Shown here: piece by piece, positions 16,985-26,022 of the stretch
Layout of the letters: the number at the start of each line of letters is the position of its first letter
Position numbering within the stretch: the stretch's first letter is position 1
Assembly: GCF_018614655.1 (NCBI RefSeq)
Contig: NZ_JAGGOG010000023.1
Location: 1 to 64,000, forward strand
Length of the DNA: 64,000 nucleotides
Direction: 5' to 3'
Source of the DNA: Pseudomonas fluorescens
Lineage (GTDB): Bacteria > Pseudomonadota > Gammaproteobacteria > Pseudomonadales > Pseudomonadaceae
The notes under the pieces: model-generated
Databases searched by the model: none
What the model was told of the DNA's origin: nothing
What the model saw: the letters and a program-made list of their open reading frames with translations, nothing else
Translations under genes and position numbers: made by a program

Positions 16985-18331
16985 ATGAGCCAACCCTGGA
17001 GCCCCGATAGCTGGCGCGCCCTGCCGATCCAGCAGCAACCCCAGTACCCTGACGCTGCGCACTTGTTGCGGGTCGAGCAGACCCTGGCCAGTTATCCGCC
17101 TCTGGTATTCGCCGGGGAAGCCCGCGAGTTGCGCCGTCAATTTGCTGAGGTGAGCAGCGGTCGCGCCTTCCTGCTGCAAGGCGGCGATTGCGCGGAAAGC
17201 TTTGCCGAGTTCTCGGCGGCGAAAATCCGCGACACCTTCAAGGTGCTGCTGCAGATGGCCGTGGTCATGACCTTCGCCGCCGGTTGCCCGGTGGTCAAAG
17301 TCGGGCGCATGGCGGGTCAGTTCGCCAAGCCGCGTTCGGCCAACGATGAGATCATCGACGGCGTGACCCTGCCGGCTTACCGGGGCGACATCGTCAACGG
17401 TATCGGCTTCGACGAAAAAAGCCGGGTGCCGGATCCTGAGCGCCTGTTGCAGTCCTACCATCAGTCCACCGCCACCCTGAACCTGCTGCGGGCCTTTGCC
17501 CAGGGCGGTTTTGCCGACCTGCACCAAGTGCACAAGTGGAACCTGGACTTTATCGCCAACTCCGCCCTGGCCGAAAAATACAGCCAACTGGCCGACCGCA
17601 TCGATGAAACCCTGGCGTTCATGCGCGCCTGCGGCATGGACACTTCGCCGCAACTGCGCGAGACCAGCTTCTTCACCGCCCACGAAGCCTTGCTGCTCAA
17701 CTTTGAGCAAGCGTTCGTGCGCCGGGACAGCCTGACCAACGACTACTACGACTGCTCAGCCCACATGCTGTGGATTGGCGATCGCACCCGTCAACTGGAT
17801 GGGGCTCACGTCGAGTTCCTGCGCGGGGTGAACAACCCGATCGGGGTCAAGGTCGGCCCGAGCATGAAGCCGGAGGACTTGATTCGCCTGATCGACATCC
17901 TCAACCCGGACAACGATCCGGGCCGTCTCAACCTGATCGCGCGCATGGGCGCCAACAAGGTCGGCGATCACCTGCCCAACCTGATCCGCGCCGTACAGCG
18001 CGAAGGCAAACAGGTGCTGTGGAGTTCCGACCCGATGCACGGCAACACCATCAAGGCCAGCAGCGGCTACAAGACCCGCGACTTCGCGCAGATCCTCAGC
18101 GAGGTGAAGGAGTTCTTCCAGGTGCATCAAGCCGAAGGTACTTACGCCGGCGGGATTCACATCGAGATGACCGGGCAGAATGTGACCGAGTGCATCGGTG
18201 GCGCGCGGCCCATTACCGAAGATGGATTGTCGGACCGCTACCACACCCATTGCGACCCCCGGATGAACGCCGATCAGTCGCTGGAATTGGCGTTTTTGAT
18301 TGCAGAGACGTTAAAACAGGTCAAGCGCTAA
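16985..18331 (+). CDS. Class II 3-deoxy-7-phosphoheptulonate (DAHP) synthase
   Basis: A 448-residue type II DAHP synthase, the plant/mycobacterial kind. It condenses phosphoenolpyruvate and erythrose 4-phosphate in the first shikimate step. Diagnostic blocks are LLQGGDCAESF, KVGRMAGQFAKPRS, LWIGDRTRQLDGAH, GVKVGPSM, WSSDPMHGNT, GGIHIEMTGQNVTEC and YHTHCDPR, which hold the metal and substrate residues. The start is MSQPWSPDSW at 16985, directly after another ATG. Unlike the class I enzyme at 30.7 kb it is unrelated in sequence. Its 3' end overlaps the convergent YcaQ-type gene by 21 bp. Confidence 0.93.
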   Translation: MSQPWSPDSWRALPIQQQPQYPDAAHLLRVEQTLASYPPLVFAGEARELRRQFAEVSSGRAFLLQGGDCAESFAEFSAAKIRDTFKVLLQMAVVMTFAAGCPVVKVGRMAGQFAKPRSANDEIIDGVTLPAYRGDIVNGIGFDEKSRVPDPERLLQSYHQSTATLNLLRAFAQGGFADLHQVHKWNLDFIANSALAEKYSQLADRIDETLAFMRACGMDTSPQLRETSFFTAHEALLLNFEQAFVRRDSLTNDYYDCSAHMLWIGDRTRQLDGAHVEFLRGVNNPIGVKVGPSMKPEDLIRLIDILNPDNDPGRLNLIARMGANKVGDHLPNLIRAVQREGKQVLWSSDPMHGNTIKASSGYKTRDFAQILSEVKEFFQVHQAEGTYAGGIHIEMTGQNVTECIGGARPITEDGLSDRYHTHCDPRMNADQSLELAFLIAETLKQVKR

Positions 18332-19540
18332 GAGCGCCACTCGCAACCGCGCCGCACTGGCCCGCGGGCAATTGAGCTGTATCCGCTCAAGCCCCAGCCA
18401 GTCGGCCATCTGCCGCAGATTCAAGGCCAACGCCAGCATCCCTTCCTCATCCAACCCTGGTTCCTCTTCGTGCACCGCATGCACCGCCAATCGCCCGGCG
18501 GCGCGTTCGGCCCGCAGGTCGACCCGAGCGGCGATTCGTTCATTGTGCAGAAACGGCAGCACGTAATAGCCATACACCCGCTTGTGCTGTGGGGTGTAGA
18601 TCTCCAGCCGGTAGCGGAAATCGAACAGGCGCTCGGTGCGGCTGCGCTCCCAGATCAGCGAATCAAAGGGTGACAACAATGCGCTGGCGGGCACCTTGCG
18701 CGGGACTTTCGGCTCAGGCGCGCAATAGGCGAACTGCTTCCAACCCTGGACCTGACACGGAACCAATAGCCCCTCCTCCACCAACTCTGCCAACCGCGCG
18801 CGGCTGTCAGCCGGCTCCAGGCGAAAGTAATCGCGCAGGTCTTTTTCAGTGCCCACACCCAACGCACTCGCGGCCTGCAACAACAAACCGCGTTGCGCCT
18901 CAGCCTCGCTCAAGGGCGCCTGCTGGAGAATCTGGGCAGGAATCACACGCTCGGGCAGATCATAAAGCCGCTCAAATCCACGACGCCCGGCGACAGTCAC
19001 CAAACCCGCCGCGAACAGCCACTCCAAGGCGTGCTTTTCATCGCTCCAGTCCCACCACGGGCCCGCGCGCTCTTCACGCGTCGACAAACTGCCGGCACCC
19101 AAAGCCCCCTGCTGCTCGACGACGGCCAGAACCCGGCGAATGGTGGCTTGTTGCTCACGCCCAAAACGCGCCATTTGCTGATAAATCCCTTCACCCTGCT
19201 CAGCCCTCGCCATGCGCCAGCGCATCAATGGATAAAGTGCCATCGGCAACAGCGAGGCTTCATGCCCCCAGTACTCAAACAGCGAGCGCCGTCGACCCTG
19301 GCTCCAGGCCGCTTGCTCAAGAATGGAAGGAGAGTAGTTGCCCAAGCGGGAGAACAGCGGCAGGTAATGGGAACGCACCACGGCATTGACCGAGTCAATC
19401 TGCAACACACCCAGGCGTTCGATCAGACGATTGACCTGCACAGCCTTGATCAACGCAGGCGGCTGGCGCCCGGAAAAGCCTTGGGCCGCCAGCGCCAGAC
19501 GTCGGGCTTGCTTGAGGGAAAAGGACAGTTCTGCAGGCAT
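18311..19540 (-). CDS. Winged-helix DNA glycosylase-like protein, YcaQ family
   Basis: A 410-residue HTH_42 protein related to E. coli YcaQ/AlkX, which unhooks DNA interstrand cross-links, and to AlkZ. The catalytic motif type is readable as Q-I-D (47-49, in GVLQIDSVNAV). This is the QxD of YcaQ rather than the QxQ of AlkZ, and suggests a broad-substrate glycosylase. The family blocks FEYWGHEASLLP and SPFDSLIWERSRTERLFDF are also present. AAGGAG lies 6 nt before the ATG at 19540; the ATG at 19546 abuts that site and is less likely. Confidence 0.85.
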   Translation of the reverse strand: MPAELSFSLKQARRLALAAQGFSGRQPPALIKAVQVNRLIERLGVLQIDSVNAVVRSHYLPLFSRLGNYSPSILEQAAWSQGRRRSLFEYWGHEASLLPMALYPLMRWRMARAEQGEGIYQQMARFGREQQATIRRVLAVVEQQGALGAGSLSTREERAGPWWDWSDEKHALEWLFAAGLVTVAGRRGFERLYDLPERVIPAQILQQAPLSEAEAQRGLLLQAASALGVGTEKDLRDYFRLEPADSRARLAELVEEGLLVPCQVQGWKQFAYCAPEPKVPRKVPASALLSPFDSLIWERSRTERLFDFRYRLEIYTPQHKRVYGYYVLPFLHNERIAARVDLRAERAAGRLAVHAVHEEEPGLDEEGMLALALNLRQMADWLGLERIQLNCPRASAARLRVALLALDLF

Positions 19541-19604
19541 GTGCATCTCCTTGTATGCTCGCAAACTACCCTACTGCAGCCCGTGTTGTGTAGGGACACC
19601 CGCG

Positions 19605-19814
19605 TCATTTTCGCAGCGGGTCTTCCCAAAAGTGACGGTGGCTTTCCAACTCGACATCGGCGCGGCTCAGGCCGATATCCTTTAATGCATCGTCGCTCAT
19701 GCCGGCCAATTCCACGCGCTCGCGGCGCAGCATCTGCCAACGTGCCATCCTCTGAAACAGCCCACGAAAGGGTTGCTTCACCATCAACACATAACCTTTT
19801 TGACCTTTCATCAT
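19605..19814 (-). CDS. DUF1127 small Arg-rich protein
   Basis: A 69-residue protein with an RxRRERVELAGMSDDALKDIGLSRADVE core, the YjiS-like DUF1127 domain. Members are small basic proteins, some of which bind RNA or influence carbon and stress physiology in alphaproteobacteria; the Pseudomonas role is unknown. GGAGG sits 6 nt before the ATG pair at 19814/19811. It is divergent from a LysR-type gene across about 60-95 bp, which suggests that regulator controls it. Confidence 0.85.
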   Translation of the reverse strand: MMKGQKGYVLMVKQPFRGLFQRMARWQMLRRERVELAGMSDDALKDIGLSRADVELESHRHFWEDPLRK

Positions 19815-19908
19815 TTCGCCCTCCAGTGGGGATGACTGAAGTCTGTGCCTGGGTCTATGATCAATCCAACGAATGTTTCTTATGCAATACATCTCGGAGA
19901 TTGATCGA

Positions 19909-20763
19909 TTGTCCAGCTACCCCAGTATCGACACCGAAGTGCTGCGCACCTTCGTCGCCATTGCTGATCAAGGCGGCTTTACCCGCGCGGGCGAGCAGGT
20001 CAACCGCACCCAGTCGGCGGTGAGCATGCAGATGAAACGCCTGGAGGAAGATGTGCTGCAGCGCAAGCTGTTCGAGCGCGATGGTCGCCAGGTCAGGCTG
20101 ACGCCAGAGGGCCAGGTGCTACTGGGCTATGCCCGCAGGATCCTGAAATTGCACAGCGAGGTGTTCAATACCCTGCGCGAGCCGCACATGGTCGGGCTGG
20201 TGCGCATCGGCACACCCGATGACTACGTGATGCGGTTTTTGCCAGGCATCCTCAAGCGTTTTTCCAAGGCTTACCCACTGATCCAGATTGAAATGCATTG
20301 CGAGTCGTCAACGGTGCTGATGCAACGCCGAGACCTGGACCTGACCGTCGTCAGCCGCGAGCCGGGTAATGAAATCGGTGAATTGCTTCGCCATGAACGC
20401 ATGGTCTGGGTCGCCGCTCCCTGCTTCTGCGTGGATGAACACACCGCACTTCCCCTGGCCGTTTCCGGCATGGACGGCTTCTGCACCCAATGGACCCGCG
20501 CGGCGCTGGATGCTGATGGGCGCGAATATCGCCTGGCCTATCACAGCTCAAACGGCGCTGCGATCCAGGCGGTGGTGGGTGCCGGCCTGGCGGTCACGGT
20601 CACCATGGAAAGCCTGGTGACCGAAGACCTGCGGATATTGGGCGCTGCCGAAGGCTTCCCGCCTTTGCCATCGGTCAATCTGCGGCTGCTGCGTAATACG
20701 CGCACGACCTCCCCGATCACCGAGTGCCTGGCCGAGTACATCATCGAAGGCTTCAAACTTTAA
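19909..20763 (+). CDS. LysR-family transcriptional regulator
   Basis: A regulator of about 284 residues with an N-terminal winged helix (EVLRTFVAIADQGGFTRAG, then QSAVSMQMKRLEE) and a LysR substrate-binding domain. I chose the TTG at 19909 because GGAGA lies 8 nt upstream. ATGs at 19873 and 19882 are in frame but have no ribosome site, and would add 9-12 residues. Its likely target is the divergent DUF1127 gene. Its 3' end overlaps the convergent TauE gene by 11 bp. The effector is unknown. Confidence 0.85.
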   Translation: MSSYPSIDTEVLRTFVAIADQGGFTRAGEQVNRTQSAVSMQMKRLEEDVLQRKLFERDGRQVRLTPEGQVLLGYARRILKLHSEVFNTLREPHMVGLVRIGTPDDYVMRFLPGILKRFSKAYPLIQIEMHCESSTVLMQRRDLDLTVVSREPGNEIGELLRHERMVWVAAPCFCVDEHTALPLAVSGMDGFCTQWTRAALDADGREYRLAYHSSNGAAIQAVVGAGLAVTVTMESLVTEDLRILGAAEGFPPLPSVNLRLLRNTRTTSPITECLAEYIIEGFKL

Positions 20764-21505
20764 AGGTCAACATCACCGCACAGACCACCAGAAAGCCGCA
20801 AAACAGGCCGCGCAGCATACGTTCTGGCATGGCATGGGCAACCTTTACGCCCCAACTGATGCTTAACAGACCGCCAACCGCCAACGGCACACCGATCGCC
20901 CAGTCCACCTCATGGTGGTAGGCGTAGGTCACCAGGGTCACACCGGTACTAGGCAGGGCCAATGCCAGTGACAAACCTTGAGCAACCACCTGGCTGGTCC
21001 CGAAGATACTGGTCAATACCGGCGTCGCAACCACCGCGCCACCCACGCCGAACAAACCGCCCATGGACCCGGAGGCAGCGCCCAGTACACCGAGCCACGG
21101 CCATGAATAACGCATCTGCGCCGACGGCGGCGCATTGCTGGTGAACATGCGCAGCAGGTTGTAGGCCGCCAATGCCAGCAAGAAGACAATAAAGCCGACC
21201 CGCATCACGCCCGCATCAATACCCACCGCCCAGATCGACCCCAGCCAGGCAAAGCAGAATCCCATCACGCCCAGCGGCAGCGCATGACGCAGTTCAATCC
21301 GGTTGCGCTGGTGGTAACGCCACAACGCGAGCATCACATTGGGGACGACCATCACCAGCGCCGTGCCTTGGGCGATTTGTTGATCCAGGCCAAACAGCAC
21401 GCCCAGCACCGGGATGGCAATCAGTCCGCCACCAATGCCAAACAAGCCGCCAACCGTGCCCAATAGCGCACCCAACAGCCAATACATCGCTAAATCCGCC
21501 ACCAC
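20753..21505 (-). CDS. TauE/SafE-family membrane exporter
   Basis: A 250-residue inner-membrane protein with about eight hydrophobic segments arranged in two repeats. Each repeat carries the family glycine block (GGLFGIGGGLIAIPVL and GGLFGVGGAVVATPVL). Members export sulfite, sulfoacetate or related anions; the substrate here is not predictable. GTG start at 21505 with GAAGGAG 6-7 nt upstream. It is divergent from a second LysR regulator, 106 bp away, which may regulate it. Confidence 0.88.
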   Translation of the reverse strand: MVADLAMYWLLGALLGTVGGLFGIGGGLIAIPVLGVLFGLDQQIAQGTALVMVVPNVMLALWRYHQRNRIELRHALPLGVMGFCFAWLGSIWAVGIDAGVMRVGFIVFLLALAAYNLLRMFTSNAPPSAQMRYSWPWLGVLGAASGSMGGLFGVGGAVVATPVLTSIFGTSQVVAQGLSLALALPSTGVTLVTYAYHHEVDWAIGVPLAVGGLLSISWGVKVAHAMPERMLRGLFCGFLVVCAVMLTFKV

Positions 21506-21611
21506 TTGCTCCTTCGCAATCCAGTGTCTTGCATGCTACGCAGTCCCCTCTGGCGTGGAAACGCACAGCAACGCACAATGGCTATGCCAATTTCGCACAA
21601 GCAGCGCCGCC

Positions 21612-22562
21612 ATGAACCCCAACACCCTGACCGATCAGTTAAGCCTGTTTCTTGATGTGCTTGAGACGGGAAGCTTTTCCGCAGCGGCTCGACGTCATCC
21701 GCTGAGCCCTTCCGCCGTCGCCCGCCGGATCGACAGCCTGGAGACTTCGGTGGGTAGCCGCCTGTTTTTGCGCAGCACCCACGCCGTGGTACCGACACCG
21801 GCGGGACTGGCCTTTGCCGAGCGGGCGCGGCGGATCGTCAGCGAATTGCAGCTGGCGCGTGCAGAGGCAGTGTCGTTGAGCCATGCGCCGGAAGGCTTGA
21901 TTCGTGTAGATGCCCCGGCGGCTTTTGGTCGACGGCACCTGGCGCCGGTGATCGCCGATTTCCTCAACGTCTACCCTGGCCTGGATGTGCACCTGCACTT
22001 GATCGACAGCTTCGTCGATATGCAGGGCGCGCATTTGGGCAAGGTCGACCTGGTCTTGCGCGCCGGGCACATCGTCGATACCCGGTTGATTGCCACGCCC
22101 CTGGCCAGCATCGTACGCATCGCCTGCGCCAGCCCGGCCTATCTGAAAAATCGCGGCACACCGACTCATCCCCGCGAATTGAGCGAACATGACGGGCTGG
22201 ATTGGGAGGGCCTCGCTCCGTTGTTTGCCTGGCGCTTCGAGCTGGACGGACGCAAGACCACCTATCGACCACAACGCATCCGCATGAGCGCCAACAATGC
22301 CGAAGCGTTGCTTTCGGGTGCCTTGGCCGGGCTGGGTATCGCGCACCTGCCGACTTGGCTGGCCAGCGAGTACCTGGTGCGCGGGGAATTGGTGCCGCTG
22401 TTCTGCGAAAACGGCCTGCCTACGCCGGAAACCGCCGGGATTTATGCGCTGCGCCTGGAACAGCATGCCAACGCCCGCAGCCGGTTACTGCTGGAATACC
22501 TCAAGGCACGTTTCAGCCCTGTCCCGCCGTGGGATCTGGCATTGCAGAGCGGCTTGGGCTGA
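21612..22562 (+). CDS. LysR-family transcriptional regulator
   Basis: A 316-residue regulator with a LysR winged helix (FLDVLETGSFSAAARR, SPSAVARRIDSLE) and an effector domain. Its GLGIAHLPTWLA block and the DLVLRAGHIVDTRLIA region place it in the PA0477/DsdC-like, CrgA-type group of LysR proteins. The start is the ATG at 21612; the frame is open further upstream, but that segment lies in the TauE promoter. Divergence from the TauE gene makes that exporter the probable target. Confidence 0.86.
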   Translation: MNPNTLTDQLSLFLDVLETGSFSAAARRHPLSPSAVARRIDSLETSVGSRLFLRSTHAVVPTPAGLAFAERARRIVSELQLARAEAVSLSHAPEGLIRVDAPAAFGRRHLAPVIADFLNVYPGLDVHLHLIDSFVDMQGAHLGKVDLVLRAGHIVDTRLIATPLASIVRIACASPAYLKNRGTPTHPRELSEHDGLDWEGLAPLFAWRFELDGRKTTYRPQRIRMSANNAEALLSGALAGLGIAHLPTWLASEYLVRGELVPLFCENGLPTPETAGIYALRLEQHANARSRLLLEYLKARFSPVPPWDLALQSGLG

Positions 22563-22638
22563 CCACCCGAACAGAATTATCTGGCGCGTTAAAGGTTTGC
22601 CCGCTAGATTCCTGATCAGACACGTTTAAGGCATCGCC

Positions 22639-23091
22639 ATGACTACCCTCCCCGACACCTGTGAATCCTTACTGCTCGACAACCAGCTGTGCTTCGCCCT
22701 GCACTCCACGTCGTTATTGATGACCAAAGTGTACAAGCCCTTGTTGCAAGCCCTTGGCCTGACCTACCCGCAGTACCTGGCGATGATGGTGCTATGGGAA
22801 GAGGACGGCTTGACCGTGGGCGAGATCAGCAGCCGCCTGCTGACTGATCCGGGATCCCTTACGCCGCTGCTCAAACGACTGGAAGTAGAAGGTCTGTTGA
22901 GTCGTACCCGCAGCCGGGAAGACGAACGAGTGGTGGTGGTTGAACTGACCGACACCGGACGCGCCCTACGGGACAAGGCCATGGATATTCCTCAGTGCAT
23001 CCTCGGCGCCAGCGGGCTGGACATTGAACAGTTACGCAAACTGCAGGCTGATTTGCTGACGTTGCGCGCAAACCTGCAGGCCAGCGTGTAA
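22639..23091 (+). CDS. ohrR: Organic hydroperoxide-sensing repressor OhrR
   Basis: A 150-residue MarR-family repressor with the peroxide-reactive cysteine C18 (LDNQLCFALHS), the conserved LGLTYPQYLAMMVLWE block and a second cysteine, C119, fitting the two-Cys OhrR class. Oxidation by organic peroxide would release it from the ohr promoter 60-130 bp downstream of its own stop. It resembles OspR at 7.4 kb throughout. It is transcribed in the same direction as ohr but separated by a promoter region. Confidence 0.92.
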   Translation: MTTLPDTCESLLLDNQLCFALHSTSLLMTKVYKPLLQALGLTYPQYLAMMVLWEEDGLTVGEISSRLLTDPGSLTPLLKRLEVEGLLSRTRSREDERVVVVELTDTGRALRDKAMDIPQCILGASGLDIEQLRKLQADLLTLRANLQASV

Positions 23092-23152
23092 CCCCGCCGC
23101 CTGTAGGCGCCCTCCTCGCGCCTACAGAATGCGAATTTTTTGTAAATTTATC

Positions 23153-23218
23153 TTGCGCACTAAATATTAGCGCGATACATTCATATCATCACTTACTTAG
23201 CGCGCAAACTTTTAGCGC
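23153..23218 (+). promoter_or_regulatory. ohr promoter with OhrR-type operator and TTAGCGC repeats
   Basis: TTGCGC (23153-23158) and TACATT (23176-23181) are spaced by 17 nt. The spacer carries GCGCACTAAATATTAGCGC, an imperfect inverted repeat. TTAGCGC occurs three times (23167, 23197, 23212; steps of 30 and 15 bp). The position over the promoter and beside ohrR indicates an OhrR operator, possibly with more than one site. This is inference from layout. Confidence 0.6.
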
Positions 23219-23239
23219 ATACCTCGCGAGGAATACATC

Positions 23240-23659
23240 ATGCAAACGCTCTATACCGCAGTAGCCACCGCCACTGGCGGCCGTGATGGTCGTGCCATTT
23301 CCAGCGACAACATCCTTGATGTCAAACTCTCCACCCCAAAAGAACTGGGTGGTGCCGGTGGCCAAGCCACCAACCCAGAACAACTGTTCGCTGCCGGTTA
23401 CTCCGCCTGTTTCATCGGCGCCTTGAAATTCGTCGCCAGCCAGACCAAACGCAAAATCCCGGATGATGCTTCGATCACCGCCCACGTCGGTATCGGTCAG
23501 ATCCCCGGTGGTTTCGGCCTGGATATCGACTTGCACGTAAGCCTGCCCGGCCTGGCCCAGGATGAAGCGCAAAGCCTGGTCGATGCTGCCCACCAGGTAT
23601 GCCCCTACTCCAACGCCACCCGCGGCAATGTCGATGTACGCCTGCACGTCATCGTGTGA
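23240..23659 (+). CDS. ohr: Organic hydroperoxide resistance protein Ohr
   Basis: A 139-residue OsmC/Ohr-fold thiol peroxidase that reduces alkyl and lipid hydroperoxides with lipoyl partners. Both redox cysteines are in place: C57 (AAGYSACFIGAL) and C121 (HQVCPYSNATRGN), and the latter context is diagnostic of Ohr rather than OsmC. The start has GAGGAATACATC upstream. The gene is followed by a strong bidirectional terminator. Confidence 0.96.
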   Translation: MQTLYTAVATATGGRDGRAISSDNILDVKLSTPKELGGAGGQATNPEQLFAAGYSACFIGALKFVASQTKRKIPDDASITAHVGIGQIPGGFGLDIDLHVSLPGLAQDEAQSLVDAAHQVCPYSNATRGNVDVRLHVIV

Positions 23660-23694
23660 CACCCGTCACGCCCGAAGTAAAAACTGACGCGCAC

Positions 23695-23727
23695 AAAAAA
23701 GCCCGACTCAATGGTCGGGCTTTTTTT
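23695..23727. terminator. Bidirectional intrinsic terminator between ohr and efp
   Basis: The 7-bp stem GCCCGAC/GTCGGGC with a 6-nt loop is flanked by six A on the left and seven T on the right. It can serve both convergent genes. Confidence 0.9.
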
Positions 23728-23746
23728 CGTATCGGTGTCGCCAGAA

Positions 23747-24319
23747 TTACTTCTTGGCGCGACCTTTGTACGAACCACCTTCACGGGTGTCGATCTCGAT
23801 CAGGTCGTCGATTTCGATGAAATCGGCTACTTGCAGTTCGGTACCGTTGCTCAGTTTGGCAGGCTTCATCACTTTGCCCGAAGTGTCGCCGCGAGCGGAA
23901 CCTTCGGTGTAGGCAACCTTACGCACGATAGTGGTCGGCAGCTCTACGGAAACCAGGCGCTCTTCGAAGAAAATAGCTTCGCAGACGTCTTCCATGCCTT
24001 CTTCGATGAACGGCAGAACGGCTTCGATATCTTCAGCGTTCAGCTCGTACATGGTGTAGTCGGTGGTGTCCATGAACGTGTAGGTGTCGCCGCTGATGAA
24101 GGACAGGGTCGCTTCTTTGCGGTCGAGGATCACGTCGTCCAGTTTGTCATCGGCGCTGTAGACGATCTCGGTCTTGTAACCGGTCAGCAGGTTCTTCAGC
24201 TTGGTCTTCATGATGGCGCTGTTACGACCAGACTTGGTGAACTCAGCTTTCTGAACCAGCCAAGGGTCGTTTTCGAGACGGATCACTGTACCGGGTTTCA
24301 GTTCTTTACCAGTTTTCAT
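23747..24319 (-). CDS. efp: Elongation factor P (EarP-modified type)
   Basis: A 190-residue three-domain EF-P that rescues ribosomes stalled at polyproline. The modified loop residue is arginine R32 (FTKSGRNSA), not lysine, which is the form rhamnosylated by EarP. The matching glycosyltransferase gene lies 49 bp upstream on the same strand. Length and C-terminal DTREGGSYKGRA are typical of the family. It shares the strong terminator with ohr. Confidence 0.97.
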   Translation of the reverse strand: MKTGKELKPGTVIRLENDPWLVQKAEFTKSGRNSAIMKTKLKNLLTGYKTEIVYSADDKLDDVILDRKEATLSFISGDTYTFMDTTDYTMYELNAEDIEAVLPFIEEGMEDVCEAIFFEERLVSVELPTTIVRKVAYTEGSARGDTSGKVMKPAKLSNGTELQVADFIEIDDLIEIDTREGGSYKGRAKK

Positions 24320-24368
24320 TGCGTATATCCGAAATTTGGATGGGATTTACAAAAATCAAGGTCGCGTA

Positions 24369-25502
24369 TCATATCCAATTTACATAAAACTGTACCAGCG
24401 CCGTCGCAAGATCGGGCTGGGAGCCTTGTTCCAGACACCATTTTTCAGCGTGAACGGTCAATTCCGGCCAATGCTCCATGAACATTTTCCAGCCATATGC
24501 CATATCGCCATCAGCGTTCCAGGCCTGCCAAAGGCTGACCAGCGCAGTTTTCGCGGCCGGTGACAAGCCTTCGGTGTACAGCTCGAGGAAGGCGTCGAGC
24601 TTGTCCAGGTGAATGTCTTCATCCTGACGGTAGATGTGCCACAAGAATGGGCGACCGGCCCATTGCGCCCGCACAAACGAGTCCTCGCCACGCACGGCGT
24701 TGAAGTCGCAGCACCACAGCAAGCGGTCGTATTGCTCCTGACGTACAAACGGCAGTACTTGCACGGTCAAGGCATCTCGTTGCTGCACATCGCCCACACT
24801 CAACGACTCAACACCCAGCCAACGCTGCACGTCACCCAGGATTCGCCCTTCCGGAACCAGCAGATGGGTTGCACGCCCGTCGGCGGCCAATACGTCGAGC
24901 CAACTGGCCAACCCGGCGTTTTCATAGGCAAACAACGACATCAGCCGCGCGCCCACAGCCGGAAACACCCCGAGTGCTTGCAGAAACTGTTGCTGCAATG
25001 CGGCGTTCCGCTGAAAGGCCGCGCGCTGATCCAGTAACCCCGCTTCACGCAATAAGCCACCCGTGCCCGCGCGAAAGCCCGGAAAAAAGAAGTACTTTTG
25101 TACGCCCTTGAATTTCACGGACGGCAGGCCGTGGCAGCCGACTACCCAGTCCTCGGCGCTCAGATAGTCCAGGTTCATCCACAAAGGTGTGCGTTCCCGC
25201 CCGGCCATTTCTTCCATATAGCCAGGTGGCAATTGGCAGGCGAATGCCGCGATCACCACGTCTGCGGCCTCGGTCGCCGGCCAATCCGCAGGCCAGCGGT
25301 GTACATCGACGCCCTCCTGCACCTGTCGGTCCAACCGCACATCCACCTCGGGGCACATGCGCTCGAATGCGCGCAGGTCATCCACCCACAAGCGCACCTC
25401 GCAGCCGTGCTCCGCTACCAGTTGCCGGGCCAGGCGCCAGGTCACACCGATGTCGCCGTAGTTGTCGACGACGCTGCAAAAAATATCCCAGCGGGCTTTC
25501 AT
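24369..25502 (-). CDS. earP: EF-P arginine-32 rhamnosyltransferase EarP
   Basis: A 377-residue GT-B inverting glycosyltransferase that transfers rhamnose from dTDP-beta-L-rhamnose to EF-P Arg32. D13 and D17 (VVDNYGDIGVTWRLARQL) and E273 with D274 (NAVRGEDSFVRAQW) correspond to the catalytic and nucleotide-binding residues known for Pseudomonas EarP, at the same numbers. The start is the ATG at 25502 preceded by GGAGCCCGGA; a codon four residues upstream is less likely. It forms a probable operon with efp. Confidence 0.95.
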   Translation of the reverse strand: MKARWDIFCSVVDNYGDIGVTWRLARQLVAEHGCEVRLWVDDLRAFERMCPEVDVRLDRQVQEGVDVHRWPADWPATEAADVVIAAFACQLPPGYMEEMAGRERTPLWMNLDYLSAEDWVVGCHGLPSVKFKGVQKYFFFPGFRAGTGGLLREAGLLDQRAAFQRNAALQQQFLQALGVFPAVGARLMSLFAYENAGLASWLDVLAADGRATHLLVPEGRILGDVQRWLGVESLSVGDVQQRDALTVQVLPFVRQEQYDRLLWCCDFNAVRGEDSFVRAQWAGRPFLWHIYRQDEDIHLDKLDAFLELYTEGLSPAAKTALVSLWQAWNADGDMAYGWKMFMEHWPELTVHAEKWCLEQGSQPDLATALVQFYVNWI

Positions 25503-25638
25503 TCCGGGCTCCAACGTTCAAAGGCTCGATTGTCCGCATAAATGCACCGATGCAGAAGGGTTGATCGCGATTATTCTGCGCGCTGCTGTGGGACAATCGG
25601 CGCCATGCTACAACGCAAATGCCCGCCAGGAGGCCGTC

Positions 25639-26007
25639 ATGTCTGATCGTCCGTTCTCGCTGTTCAAACTCAGTATCGCTGTGGCCTTTGGACTGTGGCT
25701 GGGGTTTATCGCCATTGTGCTGACCGTGTGGCTGGCGTCCCGCTATTTGCCAGAGCACACCGTAGCGCCCGTAGCTCAGGCCATGCAGCAGTTGGGTAAA
25801 CCCGCGGCGGCGGCACCGGAACCGCCGAACCGCATGTTCGAACAGTACCAGGAGAACCTGCGCAAACAGGAGCAGCAACAGACGCTGGACCAGGCGCGCA
25901 ACAACCCGCGTAACCTGTCCAACCCCAAATGCCAGTTCTGGCTGCAACAAGACCAGAACGCCCCCAGCGACAAGAGTCGGGCCAATGCCCTGCAATTTTG
26001 CGACTGA
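25639..26007 (+). CDS. Conserved hypothetical single-pass membrane protein
   Basis: A 122-residue protein with an N-terminal membrane anchor (about 9-31, FKLSIAVAFGLWLGFIAIVL), an Ala/Pro linker, a Gln-rich helical stretch (about 65-90) and a conserved-looking C-terminal tail with two cysteines (NPKCQFW and LQFCD). The topology suggests a periplasmic C-terminal domain. GGAGG lies 5 nt before the ATG at 25639. I do not recognise a function. A second small gene follows 15 bp later on the same strand. Confidence 0.75.
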   Translation: MSDRPFSLFKLSIAVAFGLWLGFIAIVLTVWLASRYLPEHTVAPVAQAMQQLGKPAAAAPEPPNRMFEQYQENLRKQEQQQTLDQARNNPRNLSNPKCQFWLQQDQNAPSDKSRANALQFCD

Positions 26008-26022
26008 TGATCAAGCAGACCC

